Part shown: one piece after another, positions 7,951 to 16,716 of the stretch
Numbering within the stretch: the first letter of the stretch is position 1
Layout: every line of letters starts with the position of its first letter
Assembly: GCF_018130825.1 (NCBI RefSeq)
Contig: NZ_JAFCJS010000008.1
Span: 1-64,000, forward strand
Source of the DNA: Bradyrhizobium liaoningense
Lineage (GTDB): Bacteria > Pseudomonadota > Alphaproteobacteria > Rhizobiales > Xanthobacteraceae
Direction of reading: 5' to 3'
Length of the DNA: 64,000 bases
Translations under genes and position numbers: made by a program
Notes under the pieces: generated by a model
What the model saw: the letters and a program-made list of their open reading frames with translations, nothing else
What the model was told of the DNA's origin: nothing
Database searches by the model: none

Positions 7951-9873
7951 TCAAATATTCGCAGCGAGGTCCACGAGTTCGTCGAACAGCACGCCGGTCG
8001 ATTTCAGCATCTGCTCGATCTCGTCCGCCGCTTCCGCAACCGTCCGCTTCGACGTGTCGATCACGAGCTCGGCGGCCTGCGGCGCCTCATAGTCGTTGAG
8101 GATGCCGGTGAAGGATTGCAGCGTGCCGGCGCGCGCCTTCTTGTAGTGGCCCTTGGGGTCACGATCCTCGCAGACCTCGGCCGGTGTCGCGACATGGATC
8201 TCGCGGAACGCGGTGTCGGCGATGCGGCGTGCGGTGGCGCGGTCCTCGCGGGCCGGCGACACGGCCGCGACGATTGCGATGTGGCCATTGCGGGCGAGGT
8301 GGGTCGCGACCTCGGCAAGGCGGCGGATGTTCTCGCTGCGATCGGCGGCGGAGAAGCCGAGATCGCTGTTGAGACCCGCGCGCAGCGTGTCGCCGTCGAG
8401 CAGGATCGGCGAGCCGCCATTGGTGAAGAGACGCCGCTCCAGCGCCTTTGCCAGCGTCGACTTGCCGGAAGCCGGAAGGCCGGTGAGCCAGACCACGGCA
8501 CCGTTGTGCTGATAGCGCGCGGAGCGCTCGTCGGGACGGAGTGCCGATTCCACCGGCACGATGTCGACAGGCACGGCGCGCTGGCCAGCATCGACCGACA
8601 GCACGAGACCGCCGCCGGCGATACGCCCGGACACCTCGATCACGAGACGCCCCGTGCGCGGATTCTCGGTGTAGGGATCCGTGGCGATCGGATTCGAAAG
8701 AGAAATGTCGATCTCGCCGACATGGTTGCGGCCGATCGCCTTGTTCTCGCTGCTGGAGAGCTCACCGGGATCGACCGCCTTCTCGATCGCGACGACGGTG
8801 GCGCGGCTTTCCTTCGGTCCGCAGCGGACCAGCAGCTGGTCGCCCTTGGCGAGCGGCTTGTCGTGCAGCCAGAAGATGCGTGCGCGCAGCCGGCGCGTCT
8901 CGCGCGGGGCCGTGCCGGCATGTGCGACGATGTCGCCGCGCTCGATGAACAATTCGCGGTCGAGCGTGATGCCGACCGAGCGGCCGGCGCCCTGACGTCC
9001 CGCCACCGGCGTCGCCGGCCAGCTCTCGACCGTCTTGATCTTGGCGATCTTGCCGGCCGGCATGATCACGATCTCGTCGCCGGCAACGAGGCTGCCGGAT
9101 TCAATGCGGCCCGCCACGATGCGGCGGTCGTCGAACTTGTAGATCGCCTGCACCGGCAGCCGCAGCGCCAGCGCTTCCAGCGGCCGCGCGGGTTCGAGCC
9201 GGTCGAGCGCCTCGACCACGGTCGGTCCCTTGTACCAGCCGATGCGGCCGGTGCGCTCGGCGACGCCGTCGCCGTCGCGCGCGGAAATCGGGATCACGGC
9301 CGTCGGCGTCACGCCGAGACCGCTCAGATGCGCGGAAATCTCGTCGCTGATGTCCTTGAAGCGGTCGGCGGAGAAGTCGACGCGGTCCATCTTGTTGACG
9401 ACGACCGCGACCTGCTTCACGCCGAGCAGGTGCAGGAGATAGCCGTGCCGCCTGGTCTGGTCGCGCACGCCCTCCAGCGCGTCGATGATCAGCACCGCGC
9501 CGTCGGCCTGCGAGGCGCCGGTGATCATATTGCGCAGGAATTCGGCATGGCCGGGCGCGTCGATCAGCACGATGTCGCGCGAATTGGTGCGGAAGCGGAT
9601 CTGGGTGGTGTCGATGGTGATGCCCTGGTCGCGCTCGGTCTGCAGCGCATCGAGCAGGAACGACCATTCGAACGGCATGCCGCGCCGCGCGCTGACGGCT
9701 TTGAGCATTTCGAGCTTGCCGTCGGGCAGGCTGCCGGTCTCGTGCAGCAGGCGGCCGACCAGCGTCGACTTGCCGTGGTCGACATGGCCGACGATGACGA
9801 TGCGCACTTGCGGACGCGTGGTGCCGTTCGGAGTGGCCGGCGAAGCGGGAGTGACGATCATGTTCATAGCCAC
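7951..9873 (-). CDS. cysNC: Bifunctional sulfate adenylyltransferase GTPase subunit / APS kinase
   Basis: A 640-residue fusion. The N-terminal CysN half is an EF-Tu-like GTPase: G1 loop GHVDHGKST at residues 29-37, DAPGH near 105, NKMD near 160. It powers APS formation by CysD. The C-terminal CysC half begins near residue 455, with Walker A GLPASGKST at about 465-473, and phosphorylates APS to PAPS. The same fusion is called NodQ when it supports Nod-factor sulfation. A GTG start is chosen because AAGGA lies 6 bases upstream. An ATG two codons later is possible. It follows cysD by 13 bases, forming a two-gene operon. Because CysH here is the APS-using type, the kinase may serve PAPS-dependent sulfation. 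Confidence 0.95.
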   Translation of the reverse strand: MAMNMIVTPASPATPNGTTRPQVRIVIVGHVDHGKSTLVGRLLHETGSLPDGKLEMLKAVSARRGMPFEWSFLLDALQTERDQGITIDTTQIRFRTNSRDIVLIDAPGHAEFLRNMITGASQADGAVLIIDALEGVRDQTRRHGYLLHLLGVKQVAVVVNKMDRVDFSADRFKDISDEISAHLSGLGVTPTAVIPISARDGDGVAERTGRIGWYKGPTVVEALDRLEPARPLEALALRLPVQAIYKFDDRRIVAGRIESGSLVAGDEIVIMPAGKIAKIKTVESWPATPVAGRQGAGRSVGITLDRELFIERGDIVAHAGTAPRETRRLRARIFWLHDKPLAKGDQLLVRCGPKESRATVVAIEKAVDPGELSSSENKAIGRNHVGEIDISLSNPIATDPYTENPRTGRLVIEVSGRIAGGGLVLSVDAGQRAVPVDIVPVESALRPDERSARYQHNGAVVWLTGLPASGKSTLAKALERRLFTNGGSPILLDGDTLRAGLNSDLGFSAADRSENIRRLAEVATHLARNGHIAIVAAVSPAREDRATARRIADTAFREIHVATPAEVCEDRDPKGHYKKARAGTLQSFTGILNDYEAPQAAELVIDTSKRTVAEAADEIEQMLKSTGVLFDELVDLAANI

Positions 9874-9886
9874 AAAGCGTCCTTGA

Positions 9887-10774
9887 TCAGAGATAGCCAG
9901 CGACGCGAAGGCGCTCGAAGGCGTCCTCGGTCTCGTGGTCGAGCGCGCGCCCGGCGCGTTCCGGCACCTTGGTCTGTTCGAGCTCGATCAGGATCTCGTC
10001 GATGGTCGACGCCGTCGAGTTCACGGGATTGGTGATGTCCTGATCGCCCAGCGAGCGATAGCGCTTGCCGTTCTGCGAGAGATAGAGCGGGATGATCGGG
10101 ATGTTCTCGCGCTTGGTGTAGGCCCAGATGTCGGCCTCGGTCCAATGCAGGATCGGGTGGATGCGCAAATGCGCGCCCTGCGGCGGCGAGGCGTTGAAAT
10201 GATCCCAGAACTCCGGCGGCTGGTCGCGCACGTCCCAATTGCCTTCGAGGCCGCGCGGCGAGAACACGCGCTCCTTGGCGCGCGTCGCTTCCTCGTCGCG
10301 GCGGATGCCGGCGATCAGGCCGTCGAAGCCGTATTTGGCGAGTGCCATCTTGAGCCCTTCCGTCTTGCGCGCGGCGGAACGGGCGGCCGGCGGCAGCGTT
10401 GGGTCGACGGCATCGATGGGCGGGCAGGGCTCGACACGGAGATCGAGATCCCACTCCTTCCCGTAATGATCGCGAAAGCGATACATCTCCGGAAACTTCT
10501 TGCCGGTGTCGACATGGAGGGCCGGGAACGGCATCTTGCCAAAGAAGGCCTTCCGCGCCAGCCAGATCATGACGTTGGAGTCCTTGCCGAGCGACCACAG
10601 CAAGGCGATCTTCTTCAGGCGGGCGAAGGCCTCGCGAAAGATGTAGATGCTCTGCGCCTCGAGCTGGTCCAAATGGTCCATGCTGGGGGCGGTCAGCCCG
10701 ATTGGAATTTGCTCGGAAACGGGGGCGCGGGAGTCGTGCCCATCTGCACCAGAATCGGTCCTGAGAAGATGCAT
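9887..10774 (-). CDS. cysD: Sulfate adenylyltransferase subunit 2
   Basis: Catalytic subunit of ATP sulfurylase, making APS from sulfate and ATP with CysN. About 295 residues from the chosen start. The family core begins MDHLDQLEAQSIYIFREAF, with the PP-loop-like LLWSLGKDSNVMIWLARKAFFG, the TGKKFPEMYRFRD segment and C-terminal ETEDAFERLRVAGYL. Start: the ATG of MHLLRTDSG has GGCAGAG just upstream. The alternative ATG at MDHLDQ (10681) lacks a ribosome-binding site, and the longest frame would run into the promoter region. First gene of cysD-cysNC and divergent from cysG. Confidence 0.93.
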   Translation of the reverse strand: MHLLRTDSGADGHDSRAPVSEQIPIGLTAPSMDHLDQLEAQSIYIFREAFARLKKIALLWSLGKDSNVMIWLARKAFFGKMPFPALHVDTGKKFPEMYRFRDHYGKEWDLDLRVEPCPPIDAVDPTLPPAARSAARKTEGLKMALAKYGFDGLIAGIRRDEEATRAKERVFSPRGLEGNWDVRDQPPEFWDHFNASPPQGAHLRIHPILHWTEADIWAYTKRENIPIIPLYLSQNGKRYRSLGDQDITNPVNSTASTIDEILIELEQTKVPERAGRALDHETEDAFERLRVAGYL

Positions 10775-10800
10775 CTCTGCCACTTTGCGTTTGGAGGCGA

Positions 10801-10877
10801 ATTTTCTATAGTTGCGGTGCAGAAGAGAAGAAAAAATTTTCTCTTTGCGCGCTCGAAACGACACATATATAGAAAAT
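10801..10877. promoter_or_regulatory. Symmetric divergent cys promoter/operator region
   Basis: The decamer TATAGAAAAT occurs inverted at both ends (10801-10810 as its complement, and 10868-10877). In each orientation it can serve as a -10 region: TTGCGC at 10845-10850 lies 17 bases before TATAGA on the plus strand. Midway is a 7-bp inverted repeat AAGAGAA-N9-TTCTCTT (10823-10845), around an A6T4 tract. The layout suggests back-to-back promoters for cysD and cysG sharing one operator, possibly for a LysR-type (CysB-like) or other sulfur regulator. The regulator is not identified. Confidence 0.55.
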
Positions 10878-10917
10878 AATTCCAGTCAACCCCGGATGTG
10901 GGGGAAGCGAGTATCGC

Positions 10918-12342
10918 ATGCGGTTCTTGCCGGTGTTTCTCGATCTGAAGGCCGGTCCGGTGGTCCTCATCGGCGCGGGTGAGCTTTTGCGCGCCAAGTT
11001 GCGCGTGCTCGCCGCTGCCGGCGCGCGCCTCCGCGTGCATGCGATCGACGGCAATCATGACTTTGGTTTCAGCTCTGAGGGCGCGTCGCGTATCGAAATC
11101 GCGGCCGGCGATCCGCTGACGGCTGATCTCTCCGGCGTCATCGCCATCGTCTGCGCAGGCGCGGGCGACGTCGGCGTTGCCATGTCGGCGCGCGCCAAGT
11201 CGCTCGGTCTGCCCGTCAACGTCATGGACGATCTCGAGCATTCCAGCTTCATCTTCCCGGCCATCGTCGACCGCGGCGATGTCGTGGTCGCCGTCGGCAC
11301 CGGCGGCACCTCGCCGGTGGTGGCGCGGCGCGTGCGCGAGAAGATCGAGGCGCTGCTGCCGGCGCGCATCGGCGAACTCGCCGAGTTCATCGGCGCCTTC
11401 CGCAAATCCATCAACGAGCGCATCGTCGAGTTTCCGCTGCGTCGCCGCTTCTGGGAGCGCGTCATCGACGGCCCGATCGGCGCCGCGGTGCTCGCCGGCC
11501 GCAAAGGCGAAGCCGACGCATCGCTCAAGGCGATTTCCGATCCGTCCGCATTCGCGCGTGCCGACAAGCCGGAAGGCTCGGTCGCGCTTGTGGGCGCCGG
11601 TCCCGGCGATCCGGACCTTCTTACCATCAAGGCGCTGCGCGCACTCCAGGACGCCGACATCGTCTTCCATGACGAATTGGTCTCGCCCGAAATTCTCGAC
11701 CGCATCCGCCGCGACACCACGCGCGTGCCGGTCGGCCGCCGTGTCGGCAAGCCCGGCATCGGCCAGGACGCCATTAACAAGCGCATGATCGAGGCCGCGC
11801 AATCAGGCCAGCGCGTGGTGCGGCTGAAGGGTGGCGATCCCTTCGTGTTCGGTCGTGGCGGCGAAGAGGTCGAAGCCTTGCGCGCCGCCGGCATCGCCTA
11901 TTCGATCATCCCCGGCATCACGGCGGGGCTCGGCGGCGCCGCCGATTTCGAGGTGCCGCTCACCTATCGTCACGAAGCGACCCGCATCACCTTCCTCACC
12001 GCGCACAAGGCGCGCGATGCCGAAGCCGTGGACTGGTCGACGCTGACCGACACCAAAATGACCGTCGTGGTCTACATGGGCATGACCGCTGCGCCAGCCG
12101 TGCGCGCAGGTCTGTTCGCGGCCGGCCGTTCGCCGGAGACGCCGGTCGGCGTGTTCGCCCGTGTCACGCGGCCCGATGCGCAAGGAGCGATCGGTACGCT
12201 GCGTGATTTGCCCGAGCTGGTGCGGCGGATCCATGGTGGTCCCGCCATCCTCATCATCGGCGACGTGGTCCGGCATGCCGGCTCGCTTCGCCGCCAGACA
12301 CCCAAAGAAATCATCTCTGACCTATTGGATGCAGCTGAATGA
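10918..12342 (+). CDS. cysG: Fused siroheme synthase
   Basis: A 474-residue enzyme that makes siroheme, the cofactor of sulfite reductase. The N-terminal part is precorrin-2 dehydrogenase/ferrochelatase: the dinucleotide-binding GAGELLRAKLR at about residues 18-28, then the dimerisation region. The C-terminal part, from about residue 218, is uroporphyrinogen-III C-methyltransferase: VALVGAGPGDPDLLTIKALRAL, then VRLKGGDPFVFGRGGEE and YSIIPGITAG. First gene of cysG-DUF2849-cysI-DUF934-cysH. Its stop overlaps the next start as ATGA. It lies immediately downstream of the symmetric promoter region. Confidence 0.95.
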   Translation: MRFLPVFLDLKAGPVVLIGAGELLRAKLRVLAAAGARLRVHAIDGNHDFGFSSEGASRIEIAAGDPLTADLSGVIAIVCAGAGDVGVAMSARAKSLGLPVNVMDDLEHSSFIFPAIVDRGDVVVAVGTGGTSPVVARRVREKIEALLPARIGELAEFIGAFRKSINERIVEFPLRRRFWERVIDGPIGAAVLAGRKGEADASLKAISDPSAFARADKPEGSVALVGAGPGDPDLLTIKALRALQDADIVFHDELVSPEILDRIRRDTTRVPVGRRVGKPGIGQDAINKRMIEAAQSGQRVVRLKGGDPFVFGRGGEEVEALRAAGIAYSIIPGITAGLGGAADFEVPLTYRHEATRITFLTAHKARDAEAVDWSTLTDTKMTVVVYMGMTAAPAVRAGLFAAGRSPETPVGVFARVTRPDAQGAIGTLRDLPELVRRIHGGPAILIIGDVVRHAGSLRRQTPKEIISDLLDAAE

Positions 12343-12647
12343 CCTCCCCTCTGCAACAAAAACTGAAAATTACGGGCCCGTCCGTTGTGACCGCCAACCG
12401 CACCTGGGACGGCGTGGTGGTCTATCGCACCGCCGCCAAGGGCTGGTCCGTGGAACTGACCGATGCCGCGATCGTGCGAAACTCGGATGAGGCGAAAGCG
12501 TTGCTTGCCGAGGCCGTTGCCGATGACGTCGGCGCAATCGGCCCCTATATCGCGCCGGTGCAGGTCGACGCTTCAGGCAAGATCCTGCCGGGCAATCTGC
12601 GCGAGCAGATCCGCCGCGACGGCGTGACAATCGGCTTGCCGGTCTGA
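12339..12647 (+). CDS. DUF2849 protein of the sulfite reduction operon
   Basis: A 102-residue soluble protein of the DUF2849 type. Its ATG overlaps the cysG stop (ATGA), so it is translationally coupled. Visible features are VTANRTWDGVVVYRTAAKGWSVELTDA and a C-terminal IGPYIAPVQVD segment with GNLREQIRRDGVTIGLPV. No cysteine and no membrane segment. It always appears to travel with cysG/cysI in alphaproteobacteria as far as I recall. A supporting role in sulfite or nitrite reductase maturation or electron supply is inference only. Confidence 0.85.
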   Translation: MTSPLQQKLKITGPSVVTANRTWDGVVVYRTAAKGWSVELTDAAIVRNSDEAKALLAEAVADDVGAIGPYIAPVQVDASGKILPGNLREQIRRDGVTIGLPV

Positions 12648-12677
12648 TCGCAGGCCGAGCTGTAAGGCACTTCAATC

Positions 12678-14333
12678 ATGTATGCTTACGACGAAATCGA
12701 CCGCACGCTGGTCAACGAGCGCGTCTCCGAATTCCGTGACCAGGTGCAGCGCCGTCTCTCGGGCGAGCTCACCGAGGACGAATTCAAGATGCTGCGCCTG
12801 CAGAACGGCGTCTATCTGCAGCTGCACGCCTACATGTTCCGCGTCGCGATTCCCTACGGAACGCTGGCGTCGAACCAGTTGCGGGCGCTTGCCCATGTCG
12901 CGCGCAAATACGACCGCGGCTACGGCCATTTCACCACGCGCCAGAACATCCAGTTCAACTGGATCAAGCTGTCGGACCTGCCGGATGCGCTCGCCGATCT
13001 CGCCGAAGTCGGCATCCACGCGATGCAGACCTCCGGCAACAACATGCGCAACGTCACCTCGGATCAGTGGGCCGGCGTCGCGCCCGGTGAGATCGAGGAC
13101 CCGCGCATCTGGTCGGAGCTGATCCGCCAGCACACCACGCTGCACCCGGAATTCTCGTTCCTGCCGCGCAAGTTCAAGATCGCGATCACCGCGTCGGATC
13201 ACGACCGCGCCGCGATCAAGGTTCACGACATCGGCCTGCGTCTGATCAAGAACGAGAAGGGCGAGACCGGCTTCGAGGTTCTGGTCGGGGGCGGCCTCGG
13301 CCGCACGCCGTTCATCGGCAAGACCATCAAGCACTTCGTCCACGGCCGCGATCTGCTCAGCTATATCGAGGCCATTCTGCGCGTCTACAACCAGTACGGA
13401 CGCCGCGACAACATCTACAAGGCGCGGATCAAGATCCTGGTGCACGAGCTCGGCATCGAGAAGTTTTCGCGCGAGGTCGAGGAGGAGTGGCAGCACATTC
13501 GCAACTCCTCGCTCCAGATCGACGACGAGGTGATCGAGGACATCCGCTCGCGCTTCATTTATCCGTCTTACGAGAAACTGCCGCACATGCCGGACGAGCT
13601 GCGGCAGGCCGCCGCCGATCCCGAGTTCGAGGCCTGGCGCAAGAACTCGGTCGCCGCTCACAAGAACCCCGGCTACTCCATCGTCACGATCTCGCTGAAG
13701 CCGATCGGAGCGCCTCCCGGCGATGCCACCGCCGAGCAGATGGATGCGCTGGCCGATCTCGCCGACAAATATTCCTTCGGCGAGATCCGCGTCGGTCACG
13801 AGCAGAACCTGGCGCTGCCGCACGTCGCCAAGCGCGACCTGCCGGCGCTGTGGAAGGCGCTCGACAAGCTTGGCCTGGCGACGCCCAACGTCAACCTGAT
13901 CACTGACATCATCGCCTGCCCCGGGCTCGACTATTGCTCGCTGGCGAATGCGCGCTCGATCCCGATCGCGCAGGAATTGACGCGGCGCTTTGCCAATCAC
14001 GAGCTGGCCAACCTGATTGGCCGGCTCCACATCAACATCTCCGGCTGCATCAATGCCTGCGGCCATCACCATGTCGGCCATATCGGCATTCTCGGCGTCG
14101 AGAAGAACGGCGAGGAGGTCTATCAGATCACCATTGGCGGCCGCGCCGACGAGAGCGCCGCACTCGGCAATCTGATCGGCCCCGGCGTCAAGTTCGACGA
14201 GGTCGCCGACGTCATCGAGGACATCGTGGAGGCTTATCTTGCGCTGCGCGAGCGGCCGGAGGAGCTGTTCGTCGACACGGTGAAGCGCCTCGGTGTCGAA
14301 CCCTTCAAGGAGCGCGTCTATGCCACTCGTTAA
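12678..14333 (+). CDS. cysI: Sulfite reductase hemoprotein (nitrite/sulfite reductase family)
   Basis: A 551-residue cytosolic enzyme that reduces sulfite to sulfide on a siroheme/[4Fe-4S] centre. The four cluster ligands are visible as C414-x5-C420 (ACPGLDYCSLANARS) and C457-x3-C461 (SGCINACGHHHVGHIG). Two ferredoxin-like half domains are recognisable, with QNIQFNWIKLSDLPD and the TSGNNMRNVTSD siroheme-contact segment. No flavoprotein subunit (cysJ) is in the operon, so the electron donor is probably ferredoxin or another protein. It is 30 bases after DUF2849. The next gene overlaps its last codons by 14 bases. Confidence 0.94.
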   Translation: MYAYDEIDRTLVNERVSEFRDQVQRRLSGELTEDEFKMLRLQNGVYLQLHAYMFRVAIPYGTLASNQLRALAHVARKYDRGYGHFTTRQNIQFNWIKLSDLPDALADLAEVGIHAMQTSGNNMRNVTSDQWAGVAPGEIEDPRIWSELIRQHTTLHPEFSFLPRKFKIAITASDHDRAAIKVHDIGLRLIKNEKGETGFEVLVGGGLGRTPFIGKTIKHFVHGRDLLSYIEAILRVYNQYGRRDNIYKARIKILVHELGIEKFSREVEEEWQHIRNSSLQIDDEVIEDIRSRFIYPSYEKLPHMPDELRQAAADPEFEAWRKNSVAAHKNPGYSIVTISLKPIGAPPGDATAEQMDALADLADKYSFGEIRVGHEQNLALPHVAKRDLPALWKALDKLGLATPNVNLITDIIACPGLDYCSLANARSIPIAQELTRRFANHELANLIGRLHINISGCINACGHHHVGHIGILGVEKNGEEVYQITIGGRADESAALGNLIGPGVKFDEVADVIEDIVEAYLALRERPEELFVDTVKRLGVEPFKERVYATR

Positions 14334-14835
14334 CGGCGGAAAGATCGCCGACGACAGCTTCGTCAAGCTCGCCGTCGACACCCCGCTGCCCGAGGGCGGC
14401 GACATTCTGGTGCCGGCCGAGCGCTTTCTTGGCGAGGCCGATGCGCTGCTCAAGCGTTCCGGCAAGGTCGGCGTGATCTGGCCCAACAATCGCGACATCG
14501 CCGAGCTCGTGCCGTATCTCGGCAGGATCGCCGCCGTAGCGCTGGTGTTCCCGAGCTTCCGGGATGGGCGCGCCTATAGCCAGGCGCGGCTGCTGCGCGA
14601 GCGCTACAACTACCGCGGCGAGCTGCGTGCGACGGGGCAGGTGCTGCGCGACCAGTTCGTCTTCATGCTGCGTGCCGGCTTCGACTCGTTCGAGGTCAAG
14701 AAGCAGGCCGACGCGGAAGCCTTCATGCAGACCGCCAAGCGCTATTCGGTGTTCTACCAGCCGACCGGCGACGGCCGCATCACGGCGCTGCACCGGCGTA
14801 TGCAGCTGCGTCACTCCGAAGGTGTCGGCACGTGA
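14320..14835 (+). CDS. DUF934 protein of the sulfite reduction operon
   Basis: A 171-residue soluble protein of the DUF934 family, associated with sulfite reduction operons. The start is the ATG of MPLVNGGKIADDSF, with AAGGAG 6-7 bases upstream inside the 3' end of cysI, giving a 14-base overlap. Recognisable segments are VIWPNNRDIAELVPYLGRIA, VFPSFRDGRAYSQARLLRERY and RGELRATGQVLRDQFVFMLRAGFD. The stop overlaps the cysH GTG start. Function unproven; the context argues for a role with CysI or CysH. No cofactor-binding cysteine pattern is seen. Confidence 0.88.
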   Translation: MPLVNGGKIADDSFVKLAVDTPLPEGGDILVPAERFLGEADALLKRSGKVGVIWPNNRDIAELVPYLGRIAAVALVFPSFRDGRAYSQARLLRERYNYRGELRATGQVLRDQFVFMLRAGFDSFEVKKQADAEAFMQTAKRYSVFYQPTGDGRITALHRRMQLRHSEGVGT

Positions 14836-15557
14836 ACGCGATCGCGCCTCAGGTCTCGTCCGTGTCTGCGCTGCCTTCGGCGGAGGAGCTCGCTCGCGCC
14901 TTGCGCGATGCCTCGCCCGCGGAGGTCATCGCCGCGGCGCTGGAGACGGTCGGGCGCGAGAAGCTTGCGCTCGTGTCGTCCTTCGGCACGGAATCGGCGA
15001 CGCTGTTGAAGGTGATGGCGGATGTCGATCCTGCGATCCCCGTGATCTTCCTCGATACCGGATGGCTGTTCGAGGAGACGCTGGCCTATCGCGACACGCT
15101 GATCGAAACGCTCGGGCTGAAGGACGTCCGTTCGATCAAGCCGGCCGAGGAGGCGCTGTCGCGCGACGATCCCGACCGCGATCTCTGGTTCTCTGATCCC
15201 GACGCCTGCTGCCGCATCCGCAAGGTCGAGCCGCTGGCGCGCGCGCTGAAGCCCTTCGACGCCTGGCTCAACGGCCGCAAGCGCTTCCAGGGCAATGCAC
15301 GCGCCGATATTCCCGTCGTCGAGGACGACGGCGTGCGGTTGAAGTTCAATCCCTTCGCCAATGTCTCGCGCGAGGAACTCGAAGCGATCTTCGTCCGCGC
15401 CAAATTGCCGCGTCATCCACTGGCTGCCTCCGGTTTCCTGTCGGTTGGGTGTATGCCTTGCACCAGCAGAACGGCCGAAGGCGAGGATGCGCGCGCCGGT
15501 CGCTGGCGCGGCCGGGCGAAGACAGAATGCGGCATCCACACGATGAAGATTTCGTAG
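14832..15557 (+). CDS. cysH: APS-type adenylyl-sulfate reductase
   Basis: A 241-residue thioredoxin-dependent reductase making sulfite and AMP. It carries the [4Fe-4S] ligands of the APS-using class, C126-C127 and C207-x2-C210 (GCMPCTSR). The catalytic cysteine is C233, in the TECGIH tail. The PP-loop is SSFGTESATLLKVM. PAPS-specific enterobacterial CysH lacks the iron-sulfur cysteines, so the substrate here is probably APS. A GTG start overlaps the DUF934 stop, and it is the last gene of the assimilation operon before a 120-base gap to the transporter genes. Confidence 0.93.
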   Translation: MNAIAPQVSSVSALPSAEELARALRDASPAEVIAAALETVGREKLALVSSFGTESATLLKVMADVDPAIPVIFLDTGWLFEETLAYRDTLIETLGLKDVRSIKPAEEALSRDDPDRDLWFSDPDACCRIRKVEPLARALKPFDAWLNGRKRFQGNARADIPVVEDDGVRLKFNPFANVSREELEAIFVRAKLPRHPLAASGFLSVGCMPCTSRTAEGEDARAGRWRGRAKTECGIHTMKIS

Positions 15558-15600
15558 CACAGCTGCGCTGCCCGGCTTCGAACAAGAAAATCCGGTTCCG

Positions 15601-15629
15601 TTGACTTAAGCGCGTTTCGCCCCGAGTTA
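15601..15629 (+). promoter_or_regulatory. Possible promoter of the sulfate transporter operon
   Basis: TTGACT and GAGTTA are separated by 17 bases, about 50 bases before the sbp start. The -10 match is weak. The 120-base gap after cysH makes a separate promoter plausible, but read-through from cysG is equally possible. Confidence 0.3.
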
Positions 15630-15677
15630 TGCCTGCCATCGATGACGCCGATGTCGTCGAGGTGAATGGAGATGGAC

Positions 15678-16679
15678 ATGATGCGCCGTATCGTTCCGCT
15701 CGCGGCAGGACTGCTCGTAACGGGATTCTTGGCAAGCTCGGCTCTCGCCGCTGACATCAATTTGTTGAACGTGTCGTACGATCCGACGCGTGAGCTCTAT
15801 GCCGAGTTCAACAAGGCGTTCGCGACCGCCTATCAGAAGGAGACCGGCAAGAGCGTCGAGATCAAGCAGTCGCATGGCGGCAGCGGTTCGCAGGCGCGTA
15901 GCGTGATCGACGGCTTGCAGGCCGATGTGGTGACGCTGGCGCTCGCCTATGACATCGACGCCATCGCGAACAAGGGCCTGACCGCGGCCGACTGGCAGAA
16001 GCGGCTGCCGCAGAATTCATCACCCTACACCTCGACCATCGTGTTCCTGGTGCGCAAGGGCAATCCCAAGGGCATCAAGGACTGGGACGATCTGCTCAAG
16101 TCCGGCGTTGCCGTGATCACGCCGAACCCGAAGACCTCGGGCGGGGCGCGCTGGAATTATCTCGCCGCCTGGGGCTTTGCGCAGAAGAAGTACGGCTCGG
16201 CCGACAAGGCCAAGGACTTCATCGGAAAGCTCTATCAGCAGGTTCCGGTGCTGGATACCGGCGCACGTGGCGCCACCGTGACCTTCGTCGAGCGCGGCGT
16301 CGGCGACGTGCTGCTCGCCTGGGAGAACGAGGCGTTCCTCGCGCTGAAGGAGTTCGGCGCGAACAAGTTCGAGATCGTGGCGCCGCCGCAGTCGATCCTC
16401 GCCGAGCCGCCGGTCGCGATCGTGGACAAGGTTGCCGACAAGAAGGGTACGCGCAACGCGGCCGATGCCTACCTTCAGTACTGGTACACCAAGGAAGGCC
16501 AGGAGATTGCTGCGCGCAACTTCTACCGTCCGCGCGATGCCGAGATTGCCAAGAAGTATGAAAACTCCTTCGCGAAGGTCGAGCTGTTCACGATCGACGA
16601 CGTCTTCGGCGGCTGGACCAAGGCGCAGAAGGAACATTTTGCCGACGGCGGAGTTTTCGATCAGATTTACAAGAACTGA
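15678..16679 (+). CDS. Periplasmic sulfate-binding protein
   Basis: About 333 residues including a signal peptide of about 24 residues (MMRRIVPLAAGLLVTGFLASSALAA). It binds sulfate or thiosulfate for the CysTWA importer. Family features are LLNVSYDPTRELYAEFNKAF, IKQSHGGSGSQARSVIDG and DVVTLALAYDID, the sulfate-contact segments. The start is set at the ATG that has GGAG 6 bases before it. In-frame ATGs at 15666 and 15672 would add up to four residues. First gene of the transporter operon. It could be named sbp or cysP; the sequence alone does not separate these. Confidence 0.94.
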   Translation: MMRRIVPLAAGLLVTGFLASSALAADINLLNVSYDPTRELYAEFNKAFATAYQKETGKSVEIKQSHGGSGSQARSVIDGLQADVVTLALAYDIDAIANKGLTAADWQKRLPQNSSPYTSTIVFLVRKGNPKGIKDWDDLLKSGVAVITPNPKTSGGARWNYLAAWGFAQKKYGSADKAKDFIGKLYQQVPVLDTGARGATVTFVERGVGDVLLAWENEAFLALKEFGANKFEIVAPPQSILAEPPVAIVDKVADKKGTRNAADAYLQYWYTKEGQEIAARNFYRPRDAEIAKKYENSFAKVELFTIDDVFGGWTKAQKEHFADGGVFDQIYKN

Positions 16680-16716
16680 TCGGGCGCTGTCGTAGGAGGC
16701 TTTAGCAGGGGGCCTG

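Noticed and set aside
5636..10035. Long plus-strand frames opposite malate synthase and cysNC
   Set aside because: Both lie opposite genes with clear catalytic motifs and show the usual arginine/alanine-rich shadow composition.
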